Shown: piece by piece, positions 39,669-47,626 of the stretch
Layout: each line of letters begins with the position of its first letter
How positions within the stretch are numbered: the stretch's first letter is position 1
IMG/VR virus record: IMGVR_UViG_3300025164_000635
Span: 31,305-95,304 of that record
DNA from: a virus
Length of the DNA: 64,000 nucleotides
Direction: 5' to 3' (one strand)
The notes under the pieces: model-generated
Database searches by the model: none
What the model was told of the DNA's origin: nothing
What the model saw: only the letters and a program-made list of their open reading frames with translations
Position numbers and translations under genes: made by a program

Positions 39669-39875
39669 ATGAGTGATGAAGTGAAGGAACTCGTCTTCTA
39701 CGATTGGTCAGAAGATGACTTGCGTCGAGAGTTCAGGACCTTGCTCAAGCATGAGCCAACCGAGGCTGAGATGAAGCAGATCATCGGCCTGCTGTTCACC
39801 CTGGCAGAGCGTATCGAAACGGAGATCATCGACACCGTGCAGGCCGCCATACGAGAGGCAGGGATAAGCCAATGA
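39669..39875 (+). CDS. Hypothetical 68-aa acidic protein
   Basis: The start ATG 39669 follows CAGGAGAGACATC; a longer frame from 39636 lacks a site. Acidic, helical (RREFRTLLKHEPTEAEMKQI). Coupled to the next gene by ATGA overlap. Function unknown. Confidence 0.55.
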   Translation: MSDEVKELVFYDWSEDDLRREFRTLLKHEPTEAEMKQIIGLLFTLAERIETEIIDTVQAAIREAGISQ

Positions 39876-40399
39876 CCATCCAAAGACCTTGCTACCGCGT
39901 CACCATCGTCATGCTAGGGAACTGGACACAGGTGGGGCCCCATTCCCCATCCTACCGCTGGCGTCTTCTACTGATGGAAGCCTTCGACATCGGGCGTGCC
40001 GAGGCGATTGCCATGAGTGAGCCATTCTACTTCGTTTCGACCAAGAAGACCCAACTGGACTACTACTTCTCGCCCGTCTGGGACATAGACGCAGAGCGCA
40101 TAGCCCGCTTCATTCTTCTATCGGGCAAACACTTTGCAGAAGCACACATTGAGATCTGGGGGAGAAGCAGCATCGAGATGACCGTAACACCCTTGGAGAA
40201 AAACCAGGCCAATCTCATCCTGGAGAGGCTGCGTGAGATCGATAACAAGCTATCGCCAGAGAACCTGACGTGTGACGGCGAGCTGCCGTACCAGGAAGTC
40301 GAAGAGAGGCGTTTCCCCTTACTCAAGGAGAGGGGTTGGCTCGTCGAGATGTTGGGTCGGGAGCCGACCGAGGCCGAGCTCTTCCCGGAGGACACATGA
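39872..40399 (+). CDS. Hypothetical 175-aa protein
   Basis: It starts at ATG 39872. It alternates beta strands and helices, with no catalytic motif. Ends in an ATGA overlap with the next gene. No family is recognised. Confidence 0.55.
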   Translation: MTIQRPCYRVTIVMLGNWTQVGPHSPSYRWRLLLMEAFDIGRAEAIAMSEPFYFVSTKKTQLDYYFSPVWDIDAERIARFILLSGKHFAEAHIEIWGRSSIEMTVTPLEKNQANLILERLREIDNKLSPENLTCDGELPYQEVEERRFPLLKERGWLVEMLGREPTEAELFPEDT

Positions 40400-40605
40400 C
40401 CGATCAAGCTGAAGTCAGAGCGATCCGAACGATCACCATTGAAGTACGCGGCGGCTGCGTCGATGAAGTACGTGGCCTACCGAAGGGTTGGAACTACCGA
40501 GTCATTGACCACGACCTGCCCGAAGTAGGCGAGTGTCCCATGGGCTGTGGCCCATTGAACAACGATGACACCTGCCCCGTTTGTGGCTGGAAAGAGGACG
40601 CATGA
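40396..40605 (+). CDS. Small zinc-ribbon protein, VRGG type
   Basis: The start ATG 40396 overlaps the previous stop. The 69-aa product has TIEVRGGCVDEVRGLPKGWN, a motif seen in small phage proteins, and a C-terminal zinc ribbon CPMGC...CPVC. Function unknown. Confidence 0.6.
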   Translation: MTDQAEVRAIRTITIEVRGGCVDEVRGLPKGWNYRVIDHDLPEVGECPMGCGPLNNDDTCPVCGWKEDA

Positions 40606-40967
40606 AAGCCACCGTTGCTATCAAAGGACGTCGCAATACAATCCAGGGTGAAGTCTTCGCCCTGCCGGAAGGCGGCGCCTTAGTGTATCTGCCCACTCTG
40701 AACCTGGAAGGGGATGCTCCCTTCCCGGACAATACCACCGGCCTCTACTACCAGGTTGAGGATTCCGATGAAGATTTTATGTGCCCCAAGTGCCGAGACC
40801 CTCTTCCCGACATCCAGAGAACCGGTACACGACTGATCAACGCGAAGGAGTACCTGTCGGCGGACGGGAAAGTCGAGGAACACGAGGACGAGCGAGACAT
40901 TGAGCTGCCTCGTGTCGGCCAGTGGGTCTACGAGTGTCTAAGTTGTGGGCACACCTGGAAGGAGTGA
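40602..40967 (+). CDS. Hypothetical zinc-ribbon protein
   Basis: The start ATG 40602 overlaps the previous stop (ATGA). The 121-aa product has CPKC at the middle and CLSCGHTWKE at the C-terminus, a split zinc ribbon like those in transcription-related proteins. The N-terminal 60 residues are beta-rich. Confidence 0.6.
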   Translation: MKATVAIKGRRNTIQGEVFALPEGGALVYLPTLNLEGDAPFPDNTTGLYYQVEDSDEDFMCPKCRDPLPDIQRTGTRLINAKEYLSADGKVEEHEDERDIELPRVGQWVYECLSCGHTWKE

Positions 40968-40969
40968 TC

Positions 40970-41173
40970 GTGAGAACCTTTCATGTTGAGCTGGCTGTTT
41001 GCTACGAGGACAAATCCTGGGAGAGTGAGAGCGTGTCACTTGACCTCAACATCGACCGAGAGCCGAAGGATCATGAGTTGCTGGACAAGGCCGAGAAGAA
41101 GTACCGGCGTGAGAATCCCAAAACAGAAGCCGTCGCCTTTGGCCTGCTGTCTGTTTGGGATCAGGAGGACTGA
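40970..41173 (+). CDS. Hypothetical 67-aa protein
   Basis: The start GTG 40970 lies 5 bases after AAGGAG; GTG 40964 is an alternative. The product (RTFHVELAVCYEDKSWESES...) has a beta then helical pattern. No family is recognised. Confidence 0.5.
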   Translation: MRTFHVELAVCYEDKSWESESVSLDLNIDREPKDHELLDKAEKKYRRENPKTEAVAFGLLSVWDQED

Positions 41174-41712
41174 TGAATCCCTTCCAGTTCTACCCCATCG
41201 GCAGTTACCACATGGACTGGCTCAATCATCGGGTCGTCCAGATCGTCGCCCACATTAAGAGCCAATGGCTCTCAGTCGGCGGTGACTGGTATGGAGTCGC
41301 CAGTGTCCAGGTGTCTCCCTCAGTTCAGGACCACCGGTCGGCTGCTTACCGGAGCATGAAAGAGGCTGCCGAGACACCCCTCTGGATGACCCAGGACGAG
41401 CACGCCAGGGCACACAGAGAGATCGTAGCCGGCGAGTTACCCGACCTGTTTTACGTGACCTGTATTAACAGAAATCACGGGGGTCCCTGGCTGGAGCCCG
41501 TTAAGTCGCACCGTATCCTCCACCCGGCAGACAACCTGACCCTTGTGGTCTCGGCCAGCCGGAAACATTACGTCATCGTGGAGCACGATCCGGGTGACCC
41601 CAGCGTGGGCATTTCCGGCACAGAAAGAGCCTTACTCCCCTGGTGCAACTCCAACCGGGCTACCCTGGAAGTTGCAAACTGGCTTATCTGGAAACGAACG
41701 GAGAAAGAATGA
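41173..41712 (+). CDS. Hypothetical 179-aa protein
   Basis: The start ATG 41173 follows GGAGGACTG. The sequence is rich in W and H (SYHMDWLNHRVVQIVAHIKS, VGGDWYGVASVQVS). It ends in an ATGA overlap. No domain is recognised. Confidence 0.55.
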   Translation: MNPFQFYPIGSYHMDWLNHRVVQIVAHIKSQWLSVGGDWYGVASVQVSPSVQDHRSAAYRSMKEAAETPLWMTQDEHARAHREIVAGELPDLFYVTCINRNHGGPWLEPVKSHRILHPADNLTLVVSASRKHYVIVEHDPGDPSVGISGTERALLPWCNSNRATLEVANWLIWKRTEKE

Positions 41713-41999
41713 TCACTCTCAAGTTGCCTGATGAGACGTGGGCCTTCTTGAAGGGGAGACTCATGCTTAGTGCAGCCGGCACTGTCTGGCCCGAGATGCG
41801 GGCGGGCATCAAGGCAGCACTGGCAAGCATCGTTCAGATGGAGCCGGCCACCCTGCCTGAGATCACGGCAGCCCGGGCTCTCTACCAAGACGACACCGTT
41901 CGCATCGATGACGATGCCTTGGCTTCCCGGACAGACGGGGGCACCGTTTGGGTAGAAGCCTGGGTGTTGATCGTGACACCAGAGGACTCCCATGGGTGA
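41709..41999 (+). CDS. Hypothetical 96-aa protein
   Basis: The start ATG 41709 overlaps the previous stop. The N-terminal half is helical (ETWAFLKGRLMLSAAGTVW), the end acidic. Overlaps the next gene by 8 bases. Function unknown. Confidence 0.55.
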   Translation: MITLKLPDETWAFLKGRLMLSAAGTVWPEMRAGIKAALASIVQMEPATLPEITAARALYQDDTVRIDDDALASRTDGGTVWVEAWVLIVTPEDSHG

Positions 42000-42294
42000 A
42001 ACGTTTGACGCTAATGGCGTTGTCTTCACTGGGTCGGATGACGGCAAGACCGAGTGGTGGGAGCACAAGGACATCCAGGGCTGGTACTGGCTGGTGTTCA
42101 AGCATCGTGGTGGTAGGCAGTGGCAGGCGGTGGTCGTCAACAAAGACCGATCCCGAACGCTAACCTGCGCTGTGAGGGGCAGTGACGGCAGTCTGGAAAA
42201 AGAGGACATCCTCTATCGGGAGGCGCCCTACAACAAGGAGATCCTGATGAAGGCTGTGTCTGACCTGGTGAAGGTCGCGGAGTGGCCTGAATGA
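41992..42294 (+). CDS. Hypothetical 100-aa protein
   Basis: It starts at ATG 41992. A beta-rich, W-rich core (TEWWEHKDIQGWYWLVFKHR) suggests a small barrel or sheet. Coupled to the 58-aa gene that follows. No family is recognised. Confidence 0.55.
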   Translation: MGETFDANGVVFTGSDDGKTEWWEHKDIQGWYWLVFKHRGGRQWQAVVVNKDRSRTLTCAVRGSDGSLEKEDILYREAPYNKEILMKAVSDLVKVAEWPE

Positions 42295-42467
42295 TCATTC
42301 TCTACGAAGCCACCACCATTAAGAAGACCGGGAAGTACACGGTCTATGAGCGGCTCCACTGGCGGCGTGAGCATATCGCCCGCTACTCCATCTGTGAGGG
42401 CAGTCTCCAGGTCAAAGAGTGTCGTACCAAGAGAGAGGTGAAAGCCTACCTCAGAAGGAACACATGA
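42291..42467 (+). CDS. Small basic 58-aa protein
   Basis: The frame runs from ATG 42291 (ATGA overlap) to TGA 42467. The product MIILYEATTIKKTGKYTVYE continues basic (RLHWRREHIA, KRTKREV-like end). Overlaps on both sides and codon style support it. Function unknown. Confidence 0.6.
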   Translation: MIILYEATTIKKTGKYTVYERLHWRREHIARYSICEGSLQVKECRTKREVKAYLRRNT

Positions 42468-42694
42468 ACAAGAACCAGTACAACCAACTCCGGGTCGGAG
42501 ATGTAGTCAGGTTTATCTCCGGGTCAGTAAAGCCCGGCCCGAAGCACACGACCCGCTATCTCCATATTGAGGATGACCTGGATGTGATTTCGGTGGACGG
42601 CAAGGAAGCACTCATTCGATCGAACCGGCCCTGTGGCTGCTCCTTCCAGGTTACGGTTGAGGAAATCACCCTGGTCAGGAAACAAACACCATGA
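42464..42694 (+). CDS. Hypothetical 76-aa protein
   Basis: The start ATG 42464 overlaps the previous stop. The sequence (QLRVGDVVRFISGSVKPGPK) has the pattern of a small SH3-like or OB-like barrel. No family is recognised. Confidence 0.55.
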   Translation: MNKNQYNQLRVGDVVRFISGSVKPGPKHTTRYLHIEDDLDVISVDGKEALIRSNRPCGCSFQVTVEEITLVRKQTP

Positions 42695-42773
42695 GTGACT
42701 GGAAGAATACTCCTTCAAAGAGGGCGAGTTGGTGATTGTGGCCCTTACGATCCGTGCGCCCGAGGGCGCTTAG
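42691..42773 (+). pseudogene. Possible frameshifted small gene
   Basis: ATG 42691 (ATGA overlap) opens only 14 codons. In another frame the same stretch reads EEYSFKEGELVIVALTIRAP until TAG 42773, which looks like real protein but follows a stop and has no ATG. A one-base change near 42706 would join the two. It may be a broken gene or chance. Confidence 0.3.
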
Positions 42774-42811
42774 TGTACCCGGCCAGCGGCCGGGAAGAAT
42801 GGAGAACTCTC

Positions 42812-43228
42812 ATGTTTCAGACGATCATCATTGCAGGTAACCTAGGCCGTGATCCCGAGATGCGCTACACCCCCAACGGGACGGCGGTCACCAATTTCAA
42901 CATGGCGACCAACCGGAAGTACACCGGCAGCGATGGGCAGCAGGTCAAAGAGACCACGTGGTTTCGGGTGAGCGTGTTCGGCAAACAGGCCGAGGCCGTC
43001 GCCCAATACATGAAGAGGGGCAGCGGCGTGCTCGTCGAGGGACGTCTGTCGGCGGACAATCAGACAGGTGGGCCGCGTATTTGGACACGCCAAGACGGGA
43101 CGCCAGCAGCCTCCTTCGAGGTAGTTGCCAACACCGTGCGCTTCCTGTCCAGCGGACAGAGGGCCGAGGGCGGTGAAGAGACGGCTGCCGCCGAAGGCGA
43201 AGAGGAAGAGCAGAACATTCCCTTCTAG
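42812..43228 (+). CDS. ssb: Single-stranded DNA-binding protein
   Basis: This 138-aa OB-fold SSB begins MFQTIIIAGNLGRDPEMRYT and has TTWFRVSVFGKQAEAVAQYM and GSGVLVEGRL, as in bacterial SSBs. The acidic tail ending EEEEQNIPF matches the host-protein-docking tip (DDDIPF). It coats single strands in replication and recombination. The start ATG 42812 follows TGGAGAACTCTC. Confidence 0.95.
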   Translation: MFQTIIIAGNLGRDPEMRYTPNGTAVTNFNMATNRKYTGSDGQQVKETTWFRVSVFGKQAEAVAQYMKRGSGVLVEGRLSADNQTGGPRIWTRQDGTPAASFEVVANTVRFLSSGQRAEGGEETAAAEGEEEEQNIPF

Positions 43229-43272
43229 CCTCAAAGCTGGGACCCCAGCTAGGGCCCGTGGGGTCACTGTCC

Positions 43273-43302
43273 GGGGAGGGGGAGCAGTCCCCCTCCCCTT
43301 CT
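43273..43302 (+). terminator. Terminator hairpin after ssb
   Basis: An 11-bp perfect stem GGGGAGGGGGA/TCCCCCTCCCC with loop GCAG (43273-43298) is followed by TTCTC. It lies 45 bases after ssb. The U-run is short, so termination may be partial. Confidence 0.6.
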
Positions 43303-43314
43303 CGGAGAACACGT

Positions 43315-43770
43315 ATGAAAACCTTTACGGCAGGTCAGTTCAAGAACGAGAAATTCTTCACGGCGGACATGAAGGAACGCTTCTCTAATCACTTCGTCAA
43401 GTTTGTGGAAAGTGGATTCAAGCGAGAGTTGTTCTACCAATGGTTCTACGAGAGGCTCACAAACCTCTTTGGCATGATCGCCCACCACAACCGAGAAGGA
43501 TTCTACGAGACCTTCTTCACCACGGCGGCCCGCCAACTCCGATTCGTGGATGCCCTGGTTGAGTGGGGCTACAAGGACGATCTGGAAGGCATCTTGACCG
43601 CCTGGCTTCTGACTTCCCGCATCCCTGCCCAGATTGAGAGGCTGCGTGACCTGGACGAGGAAGCCCAGGAACGGGCGATGCTGGCCTATCTGCTCCAGAA
43701 GTATGATGGGAAGCCTGTCTCGCCTGAGCTACTACCAGATGAGGAACAGCTACCCCCGGCGTTGCTCTGA
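43315..43770 (+). CDS. Hypothetical 151-aa helical protein
   Basis: The start ATG 43315 follows CGGAGAACACGT; the longer frame from 43258 contains the terminator hairpin. The protein is helical and aromatic (FVKFVESGFKRELFYQWFYE). It lies after ssb and may act in DNA metabolism, but nothing specific is seen. Confidence 0.6.
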   Translation: MKTFTAGQFKNEKFFTADMKERFSNHFVKFVESGFKRELFYQWFYERLTNLFGMIAHHNREGFYETFFTTAARQLRFVDALVEWGYKDDLEGILTAWLLTSRIPAQIERLRDLDEEAQERAMLAYLLQKYDGKPVSPELLPDEEQLPPALL

Positions 43771-43816
43771 TCGCGTGTGCGTGTGGGGCAGTACAAAACT
43801 GTTCAAGGTTGTTCAA

Positions 43817-44014
43817 ATGACCATGGTTTCCTGCACAAATTGCCGGTATTACCACAGTGATTCGTGGCTCGATACATGGTGGATGCTGTGTACCCACCCT
43901 TCCTGGAAAGATGAGGGCCGAATTTTGCCCAACCGGGAAGACCCCACTACCCCGCCCTGGTGCCCCCTGAACCAGCCGGAGGAAAAACTAACCCTTGACA
44001 ACTATCTTGAATAA
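43817..44014 (+). CDS. Small Cys/His-rich protein
   Basis: The start ATG 43817 has a weak site. The 65-aa product has CTNCRYYH, later MLCTHPSW and PPWCPL, giving four Cys and two His, likely a zinc fold. The next promoter starts within its last codons. Confidence 0.5.
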   Translation: MTMVSCTNCRYYHSDSWLDTWWMLCTHPSWKDEGRILPNREDPTTPPWCPLNQPEEKLTLDNYLE

Positions 44015-44027
44015 GTATACAATCAAG
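43995..44027 (+). promoter_or_regulatory. Sigma70 promoter with the same operator-like repeat as 28304
   Basis: TTGACA (43995-44000) and TACAAT (44018-44023) are 17 bases apart. CTTGAAT (44006-44012) and AATCAAG (44021-44027) form the same inverted repeat with an 8-base gap as the promoter at 28304. The ATG of the next gene lies 7 bases after the -10, so its mRNA may be leaderless. Confidence 0.75.
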
Positions 44028-44029
44028 CC

Positions 44030-44197
44030 ATGAAGAAGAGATGGTCTTTCCCCTACGTCTATTACTGTAGGAACTGCAAGCGCACACATGCGCGGAATGT
44101 ATCCAGGCGCAATTACCCCTGGGGATGCCCCTACTGCAAGAGTAATAACTTGGTGACAAGCCGGTCCAAAGGAGTCCCTTCCAGGAAGGAACCATGA
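44030..44197 (+). CDS. 55-aa zinc-ribbon protein, possibly leaderless
   Basis: The frame from ATG 44030 to TGA 44197 encodes YYCRNCKRTHARN and GCPYCKSNN, a CxxC...CxxC zinc ribbon in a basic protein. No ribosome site is present; the -10 of the promoter ends at 44023, placing the likely transcription start at the ATG. It overlaps the next gene (ATGA). Confidence 0.65.
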   Translation: MKKRWSFPYVYYCRNCKRTHARNVSRRNYPWGCPYCKSNNLVTSRSKGVPSRKEP

Positions 44198-44526
44198 ATA
44201 ACGTTTCGCGGCGAAACAAGGGAAAAGCTTCAGCTTCACTCCGCACACACGGCGGTCGCCGGCCTGGGGCCGGGCCCCGCTGGAAGACACTGGGGTTCCT
44301 GAAGGTAGGGGACCGGGTGAGAGTGACCGTTGTAAAAGTGGAAGGCACCGGTGTTCTGAGAACCGAGTGGCCGACAACGCACACTCGACCGATTCTCTCT
44401 GAGTATGGGGTCATCCAGGCTGAGATCACCCGCACGGGAAGAGAGAACGTCGTCAAGATCACCCTGGATACAGAGCCTCAGATGGTCTTGATCCTGGAAG
44501 GACCTGTCCATGAAGAACGAAAGTAA
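44194..44526 (+). CDS. Hypothetical 110-aa protein with basic N-terminus
   Basis: It starts at ATG 44194. A parS-like site (44203-44217) makes up codons 4-8. The N-terminus is basic and Gly-rich (THGGRRPGAGPRWKT), a pattern found in DNA-packaging or DNA-binding phage proteins, followed by a beta barrel-like segment (LKVGDRVRVTVVKVEGTG). No family is certain. Confidence 0.55.
   Translation: MNNVSRRNKGKASASLRTHGGRRPGAGPRWKTLGFLKVGDRVRVTVVKVEGTGVLRTEWPTTHTRPILSEYGVIQAEITRTGRENVVKITLDTEPQMVLILEGPVHEERK
44203..44217. repeat. parS-like palindrome at the start of gene 44194
   Basis: GTTTCGC-G-GCGAAAC, perfect over 15 bp, overlapping codons 4-8 of the gene. Confidence 0.75.
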
Positions 44527-45340
44527 CTACCAGCCCTGCCGAATCCGCATCTTCCGGGACGAGGGCTACGAACACACGAATCGTGTTGCCATCTTTGACA
44601 TGGTTAGGCAGGTCGTGATCAAGGTATGGCACCATAGGAATGGATGGAAGGACCCGAGTCCCCATCCTGCCCATAGCCCCTTTGATGTCTGTGGTCGATA
44701 CGACCTTGCTCTAAAGGACTGCCTCCAGATTGCCAAGAACCAGGCAGCCATCCTCAACCTGCCTTTTCGGCAGGCCAGTGACATTGTGTCTGCAGACGAC
44801 ATCCTAGAAGGCGAAAAACGAGGCTGTCTGATCTGTGGTAAAAACGACAAGCGATCAAGAGACAACTTCATCTGCAATCCTTGCCTCAAGATCATCGCAG
44901 CAGGGCAGATGGCTGCCGCCGACAAGGGAGAATATGGCATCTCCACGGAGTTCGGCTATCCTCTGCGCTTGAATCGTGAGCAAGGGGAGAGTCTCGCCCA
45001 TCTCATCTGTAAACTGGCGGGAACGAGCCTGGGAACTTCCGGCTTCTATCTCAACCTTGACCGTATAGGGGACCCCGGTGGCTCTTTCAATACCTCCTAC
45101 AAGTGGCCAATCACCTTAACGCTTGACCAAAAGAATGCCCTGGTTGAGCTTCTTAACCTCATCGGGGCAGCTTGTCAGAATAACTACACGGTCGGCCTGG
45201 AAGAGGGAGCCCGGTTCGTGCAGGGCATTGCGACCGGTCGTTACTCTGTCGCGGAAATCAACGAGAAAGAAGCCGGGCTAAGTGCTTCCCGGAAGAAGAT
45301 CGACAAAGACCTGAGCAAATGGGATGGAGGAGACGAATGA
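44510..45340 (+). CDS. Hypothetical 276-aa protein with zinc ribbon
   Basis: It starts at ATG 44510, overlapping the previous gene by 17 bases. A central CLICGKNDKR...CNPC forms a zinc ribbon at about residues 106-125. The C-terminal half is helical with LNLIGAACQNNYTVGLEEGA. No domain is named. It overlaps the DHH gene by 4 bases. Confidence 0.6.
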   Translation: MKNESNYQPCRIRIFRDEGYEHTNRVAIFDMVRQVVIKVWHHRNGWKDPSPHPAHSPFDVCGRYDLALKDCLQIAKNQAAILNLPFRQASDIVSADDILEGEKRGCLICGKNDKRSRDNFICNPCLKIIAAGQMAAADKGEYGISTEFGYPLRLNREQGESLAHLICKLAGTSLGTSGFYLNLDRIGDPGGSFNTSYKWPITLTLDQKNALVELLNLIGAACQNNYTVGLEEGARFVQGIATGRYSVAEINEKEAGLSASRKKIDKDLSKWDGGDE

Positions 45341-46188
45341 CCACCTGCTGTTTCTATCACAGGGGGTGCACGGACGGGTTCGGCGCGGCTCTAGTCGTCC
45401 GCTTGCACTTGCAGATGAAACGGGATTTTGTACCGCTTGTAGAGGTTGAGTTCATTCCCGTCCAGTATGGTGACGAGGCGCCCGACGTGACCGGGAAAGA
45501 TGTGATCATCGTGGACTTCAGTTGGCCGCGTGAAGTCTTGCTTCGTATGGAGACGCAGGCCAACAGCATAGTTGTCCTCGATCACCACCAGTCCGCCGAG
45601 AGCGAGCTGGCCGACCTGGACTTCTGCATCTTCGACACGAGCAAGTCAGGCGTCGTGCTGGCCTTTGAGTTCTTCTTCCCGGACTCCATCATACCTGACT
45701 TATTCCTCTATCTTCAGGACCGTGACTTGTGGCAGTGGAAGATGCCACAAAGCCGGGAAGTCAACGCCGCCATCCGCAGCTACCCGTTCGACTTCGAGCT
45801 CTGGACATCCTTCCTGGAATACGGCAAGATGAAGAACCTGGTGGTGGAGGGAAAGGCCATTGTCCGTTACCAGGATCAGCAGATCCGGATTGCCCTGCCT
45901 CACGCTGAACTGGTTGAAATCGGCGGCCACCAGGTCCCTTGCCTGAACGCCACACATCTCACTTCCGAGATTGCCCATGAGCTTATCGGTGACTATCCCT
46001 TTGCCGCTGTGTACTATGACGTGAAGGACAACAAGCGGGTGTTCCAGTTACGGTCCAAAGAGGGTGGCATCGATGTGTCCGAGATCGCCAAGTTGTACGG
46101 TGGCGGTGGACATCGGGCAGCGGCCGGCTTCACGATCCAGATTGGTCATACTGGCCTGGAAGAGTGGGGACTCGAGAGACTTCTTTGA
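45337..46188 (+). CDS. DHH-family phosphoesterase
   Basis: This 283-aa protein has motif I HRGCTDGFGAAL, motif II VDFSWP, DHH at 82-84 (VVLDHHQSA) and the C-terminal DHHA1 motif YGGGGHRAAAGF (254-265). Family members cleave short RNA, nanoRNA, cyclic dinucleotides or single-stranded DNA. In a phage it could recycle nucleotides or destroy cyclic dinucleotide alarm signals; the substrate cannot be told. Length matches small DHH phosphoesterases. Confidence 0.85.
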   Translation: MTTCCFYHRGCTDGFGAALVVRLHLQMKRDFVPLVEVEFIPVQYGDEAPDVTGKDVIIVDFSWPREVLLRMETQANSIVVLDHHQSAESELADLDFCIFDTSKSGVVLAFEFFFPDSIIPDLFLYLQDRDLWQWKMPQSREVNAAIRSYPFDFELWTSFLEYGKMKNLVVEGKAIVRYQDQQIRIALPHAELVEIGGHQVPCLNATHLTSEIAHELIGDYPFAAVYYDVKDNKRVFQLRSKEGGIDVSEIAKLYGGGGHRAAAGFTIQIGHTGLEEWGLERLL

Positions 46189-46230
46189 CACGGACGTACT
46201 GATTGCCATTCCTGAACCTGGAAAGGATCT

Positions 46231-46437
46231 ATGAGGCAGCTTACCGCCTACCAAAACGAAACCCTCTCTCGTATCAAGGACAAGAAGCTTTCTGAAGCAA
46301 TCAAGAAAGCCTGGGAGGGCGGCCGTGCCTATACCGGCACGGTCGGCTTGGACGGGATGGTTGGTATGATCGCTCGCTGCAACCGGGAAGCGACCAAACG
46401 TCTCACTCGTCGCAAGTCCACAAAGGAGTACACATGA
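46231..46437 (+). CDS. Small basic 68-aa protein
   Basis: It starts at ATG 46231 behind GGAAAGGATCT. It is lysine-rich and helical (RIKDKKLSEAIKKAWEGG, REATKRLTRRKS). DNA- or RNA-binding is possible from charge. Overlaps the next start. Confidence 0.55.
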   Translation: MRQLTAYQNETLSRIKDKKLSEAIKKAWEGGRAYTGTVGLDGMVGMIARCNREATKRLTRRKSTKEYT

Positions 46438-46691
46438 GGCATAGATACTGGGTAAGCTGGTTCAGTACCAGCGCTGAGCCCCTTGAGGAAGTGCCCTTCC
46501 CGGTGTGGAATACCGGGAGTAGTGATGCCTGGAATATCTTCTGTGCGGTCATCGACGCCGAGGATGTCGTGGATCTCTGGGATAAGGTCAAGCTCTTCTT
46601 CCCGGACCGCAAGGCGCGTTTCTGTGACCTCAAGCCGACCGACTGGATGCCGATCGGTGATCAATTTTCCTTGTATGGAGACACTGCATGA
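46434..46691 (+). CDS. Hypothetical 85-aa protein
   Basis: It starts at ATG 46434 (ATGA overlap). The sequence is W-rich and acidic (EVPFPVWNTGSSDAWNIF). No family is recognised. Confidence 0.55.
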   Translation: MRHRYWVSWFSTSAEPLEEVPFPVWNTGSSDAWNIFCAVIDAEDVVDLWDKVKLFFPDRKARFCDLKPTDWMPIGDQFSLYGDTA

Positions 46692-46732
46692 CTATCTGTG
46701 AACCCTGTGGCAAACTGGCGCGGTGCATGTAA
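46688..46732 (+). CDS. Possible 14-aa Cys peptide
   Basis: A tiny frame MTICEPCGKLARCM begins in an ATGA overlap at 46688. It contains a CxxC. It may be only a translational relay to the GTG start at 46743. Confidence 0.2.
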   Translation: MTICEPCGKLARCM

Positions 46733-46742
46733 GGAGTTTTAA

Positions 46743-47381
46743 GTGATACTCCGAGATAAGGCCGCCGACCTCTTGACTTCCCTCTCGCCTGGTACTTCCC
46801 GGATTGCCCTTGCCGGTAGCATCCGGCGTGGGATGAAGAATCCCAAGGACATCGAGATCGTTGCCATCCCACTCTATGAGCACACCCTTCACTTCCGGGA
46901 AGTAGGGCTTCAGGGCGAGATGTTCGGTGATCGTCTTCCGGTGCCGGAGTCGGTCAGCCTCCTGGATGCTGAGCTCGACAAGCTGTACGCTTCCACTTCC
47001 TGGAAGTTGCGCGCTGACCGAGGGGCGGGCCTTCGCGCTCGCTTCCTGATCGATCGCGACGGTGATAAGCTGGACTTGTTCATCACCGACGCGAGACTGT
47101 GGGGGATCATCTACACATTCCGCACGGGTCCTGCCCAGTTCAGCCACGGATTGGCAAGCCTGGCACTGAAGCGGGGTTGGCATATCGAGAGTGGTCTGCT
47201 GCACCGGCATGCTCGGCCGGTGAGAAACAATCGGCGAGTGTCCTGCCTTCTCGGTGAGGAATGTCACCTGATCGCAGACACACACGAAGAGCATCAGGTC
47301 TTCCAGGCACTTGGTCTCCCTTGGCTTGAGCCGGAAGAACGTACCGACACCTGTCTCAACCAATACCTTTGGGGAGCGTAA
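46743..47381 (+). CDS. PolX-like (polymerase beta family) nucleotidyltransferase
   Basis: This 212-aa protein starts at GTG 46743 behind AAGGAGTTTTAA. It has GSIRRGMKNPKDIEIVAIP: G25-S26 with R28/R29, and the acids D36 and E38, followed by a third acid D111 in KLDLFIT. The C-terminal thumb-like part (YTFRTGPAQFSHGLASLALK) is as in phage PolX-like proteins. E replacing the second Asp is common in this phage subgroup. It may add nucleotides to DNA gaps or tRNA ends; the substrate is unknown. Confidence 0.8.
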   Translation: MILRDKAADLLTSLSPGTSRIALAGSIRRGMKNPKDIEIVAIPLYEHTLHFREVGLQGEMFGDRLPVPESVSLLDAELDKLYASTSWKLRADRGAGLRARFLIDRDGDKLDLFITDARLWGIIYTFRTGPAQFSHGLASLALKRGWHIESGLLHRHARPVRNNRRVSCLLGEECHLIADTHEEHQVFQALGLPWLEPEERTDTCLNQYLWGA

Positions 47382-47383
47382 CC

Positions 47384-47599
47384 ATGGCCGATACAATTAA
47401 GATCTACGCCCCTCTCGTAAACGGAGCACAGTGGATTCATTCGCTGCCCCCCATGAAGGGGATAGAGGGCCCTTACAGTGACGGAGCCTACGTAGGAGCT
47501 AGGCTCTATGCCGTGATCAGCAAGAAGAATGCAATCGCGGCCTACAAGAGGGCACGCGGGAAGAACAGACGTATCATTAAGGAAGTATGCAAGCTATGA
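47384..47599 (+). CDS. Hypothetical 71-aa protein
   Basis: The start ATG 47384 follows GGGGAGCGTAACC. The product (MADTIKIYAPLVNGAQWIHS...) has a beta start and a basic helical end (AAYKRARGKNRRIIKEV). Function unknown. Confidence 0.55.
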   Translation: MADTIKIYAPLVNGAQWIHSLPPMKGIEGPYSDGAYVGARLYAVISKKNAIAAYKRARGKNRRIIKEVCKL

Positions 47600-47626
47600 G
47601 GAGACAACCCATGAAGGGAATAGAGC

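Noticed and set aside
42695-42811. N-terminal extension of SSB from 42695
   Set aside because: The SSB fold begins at 42812 with a good ribosome site; the extension has no SSB-like sequence.
46190-46230. TTTGACA near 46190 as a promoter
   Set aside because: No -10 at 16-18 bases; the next bases are GC-rich.
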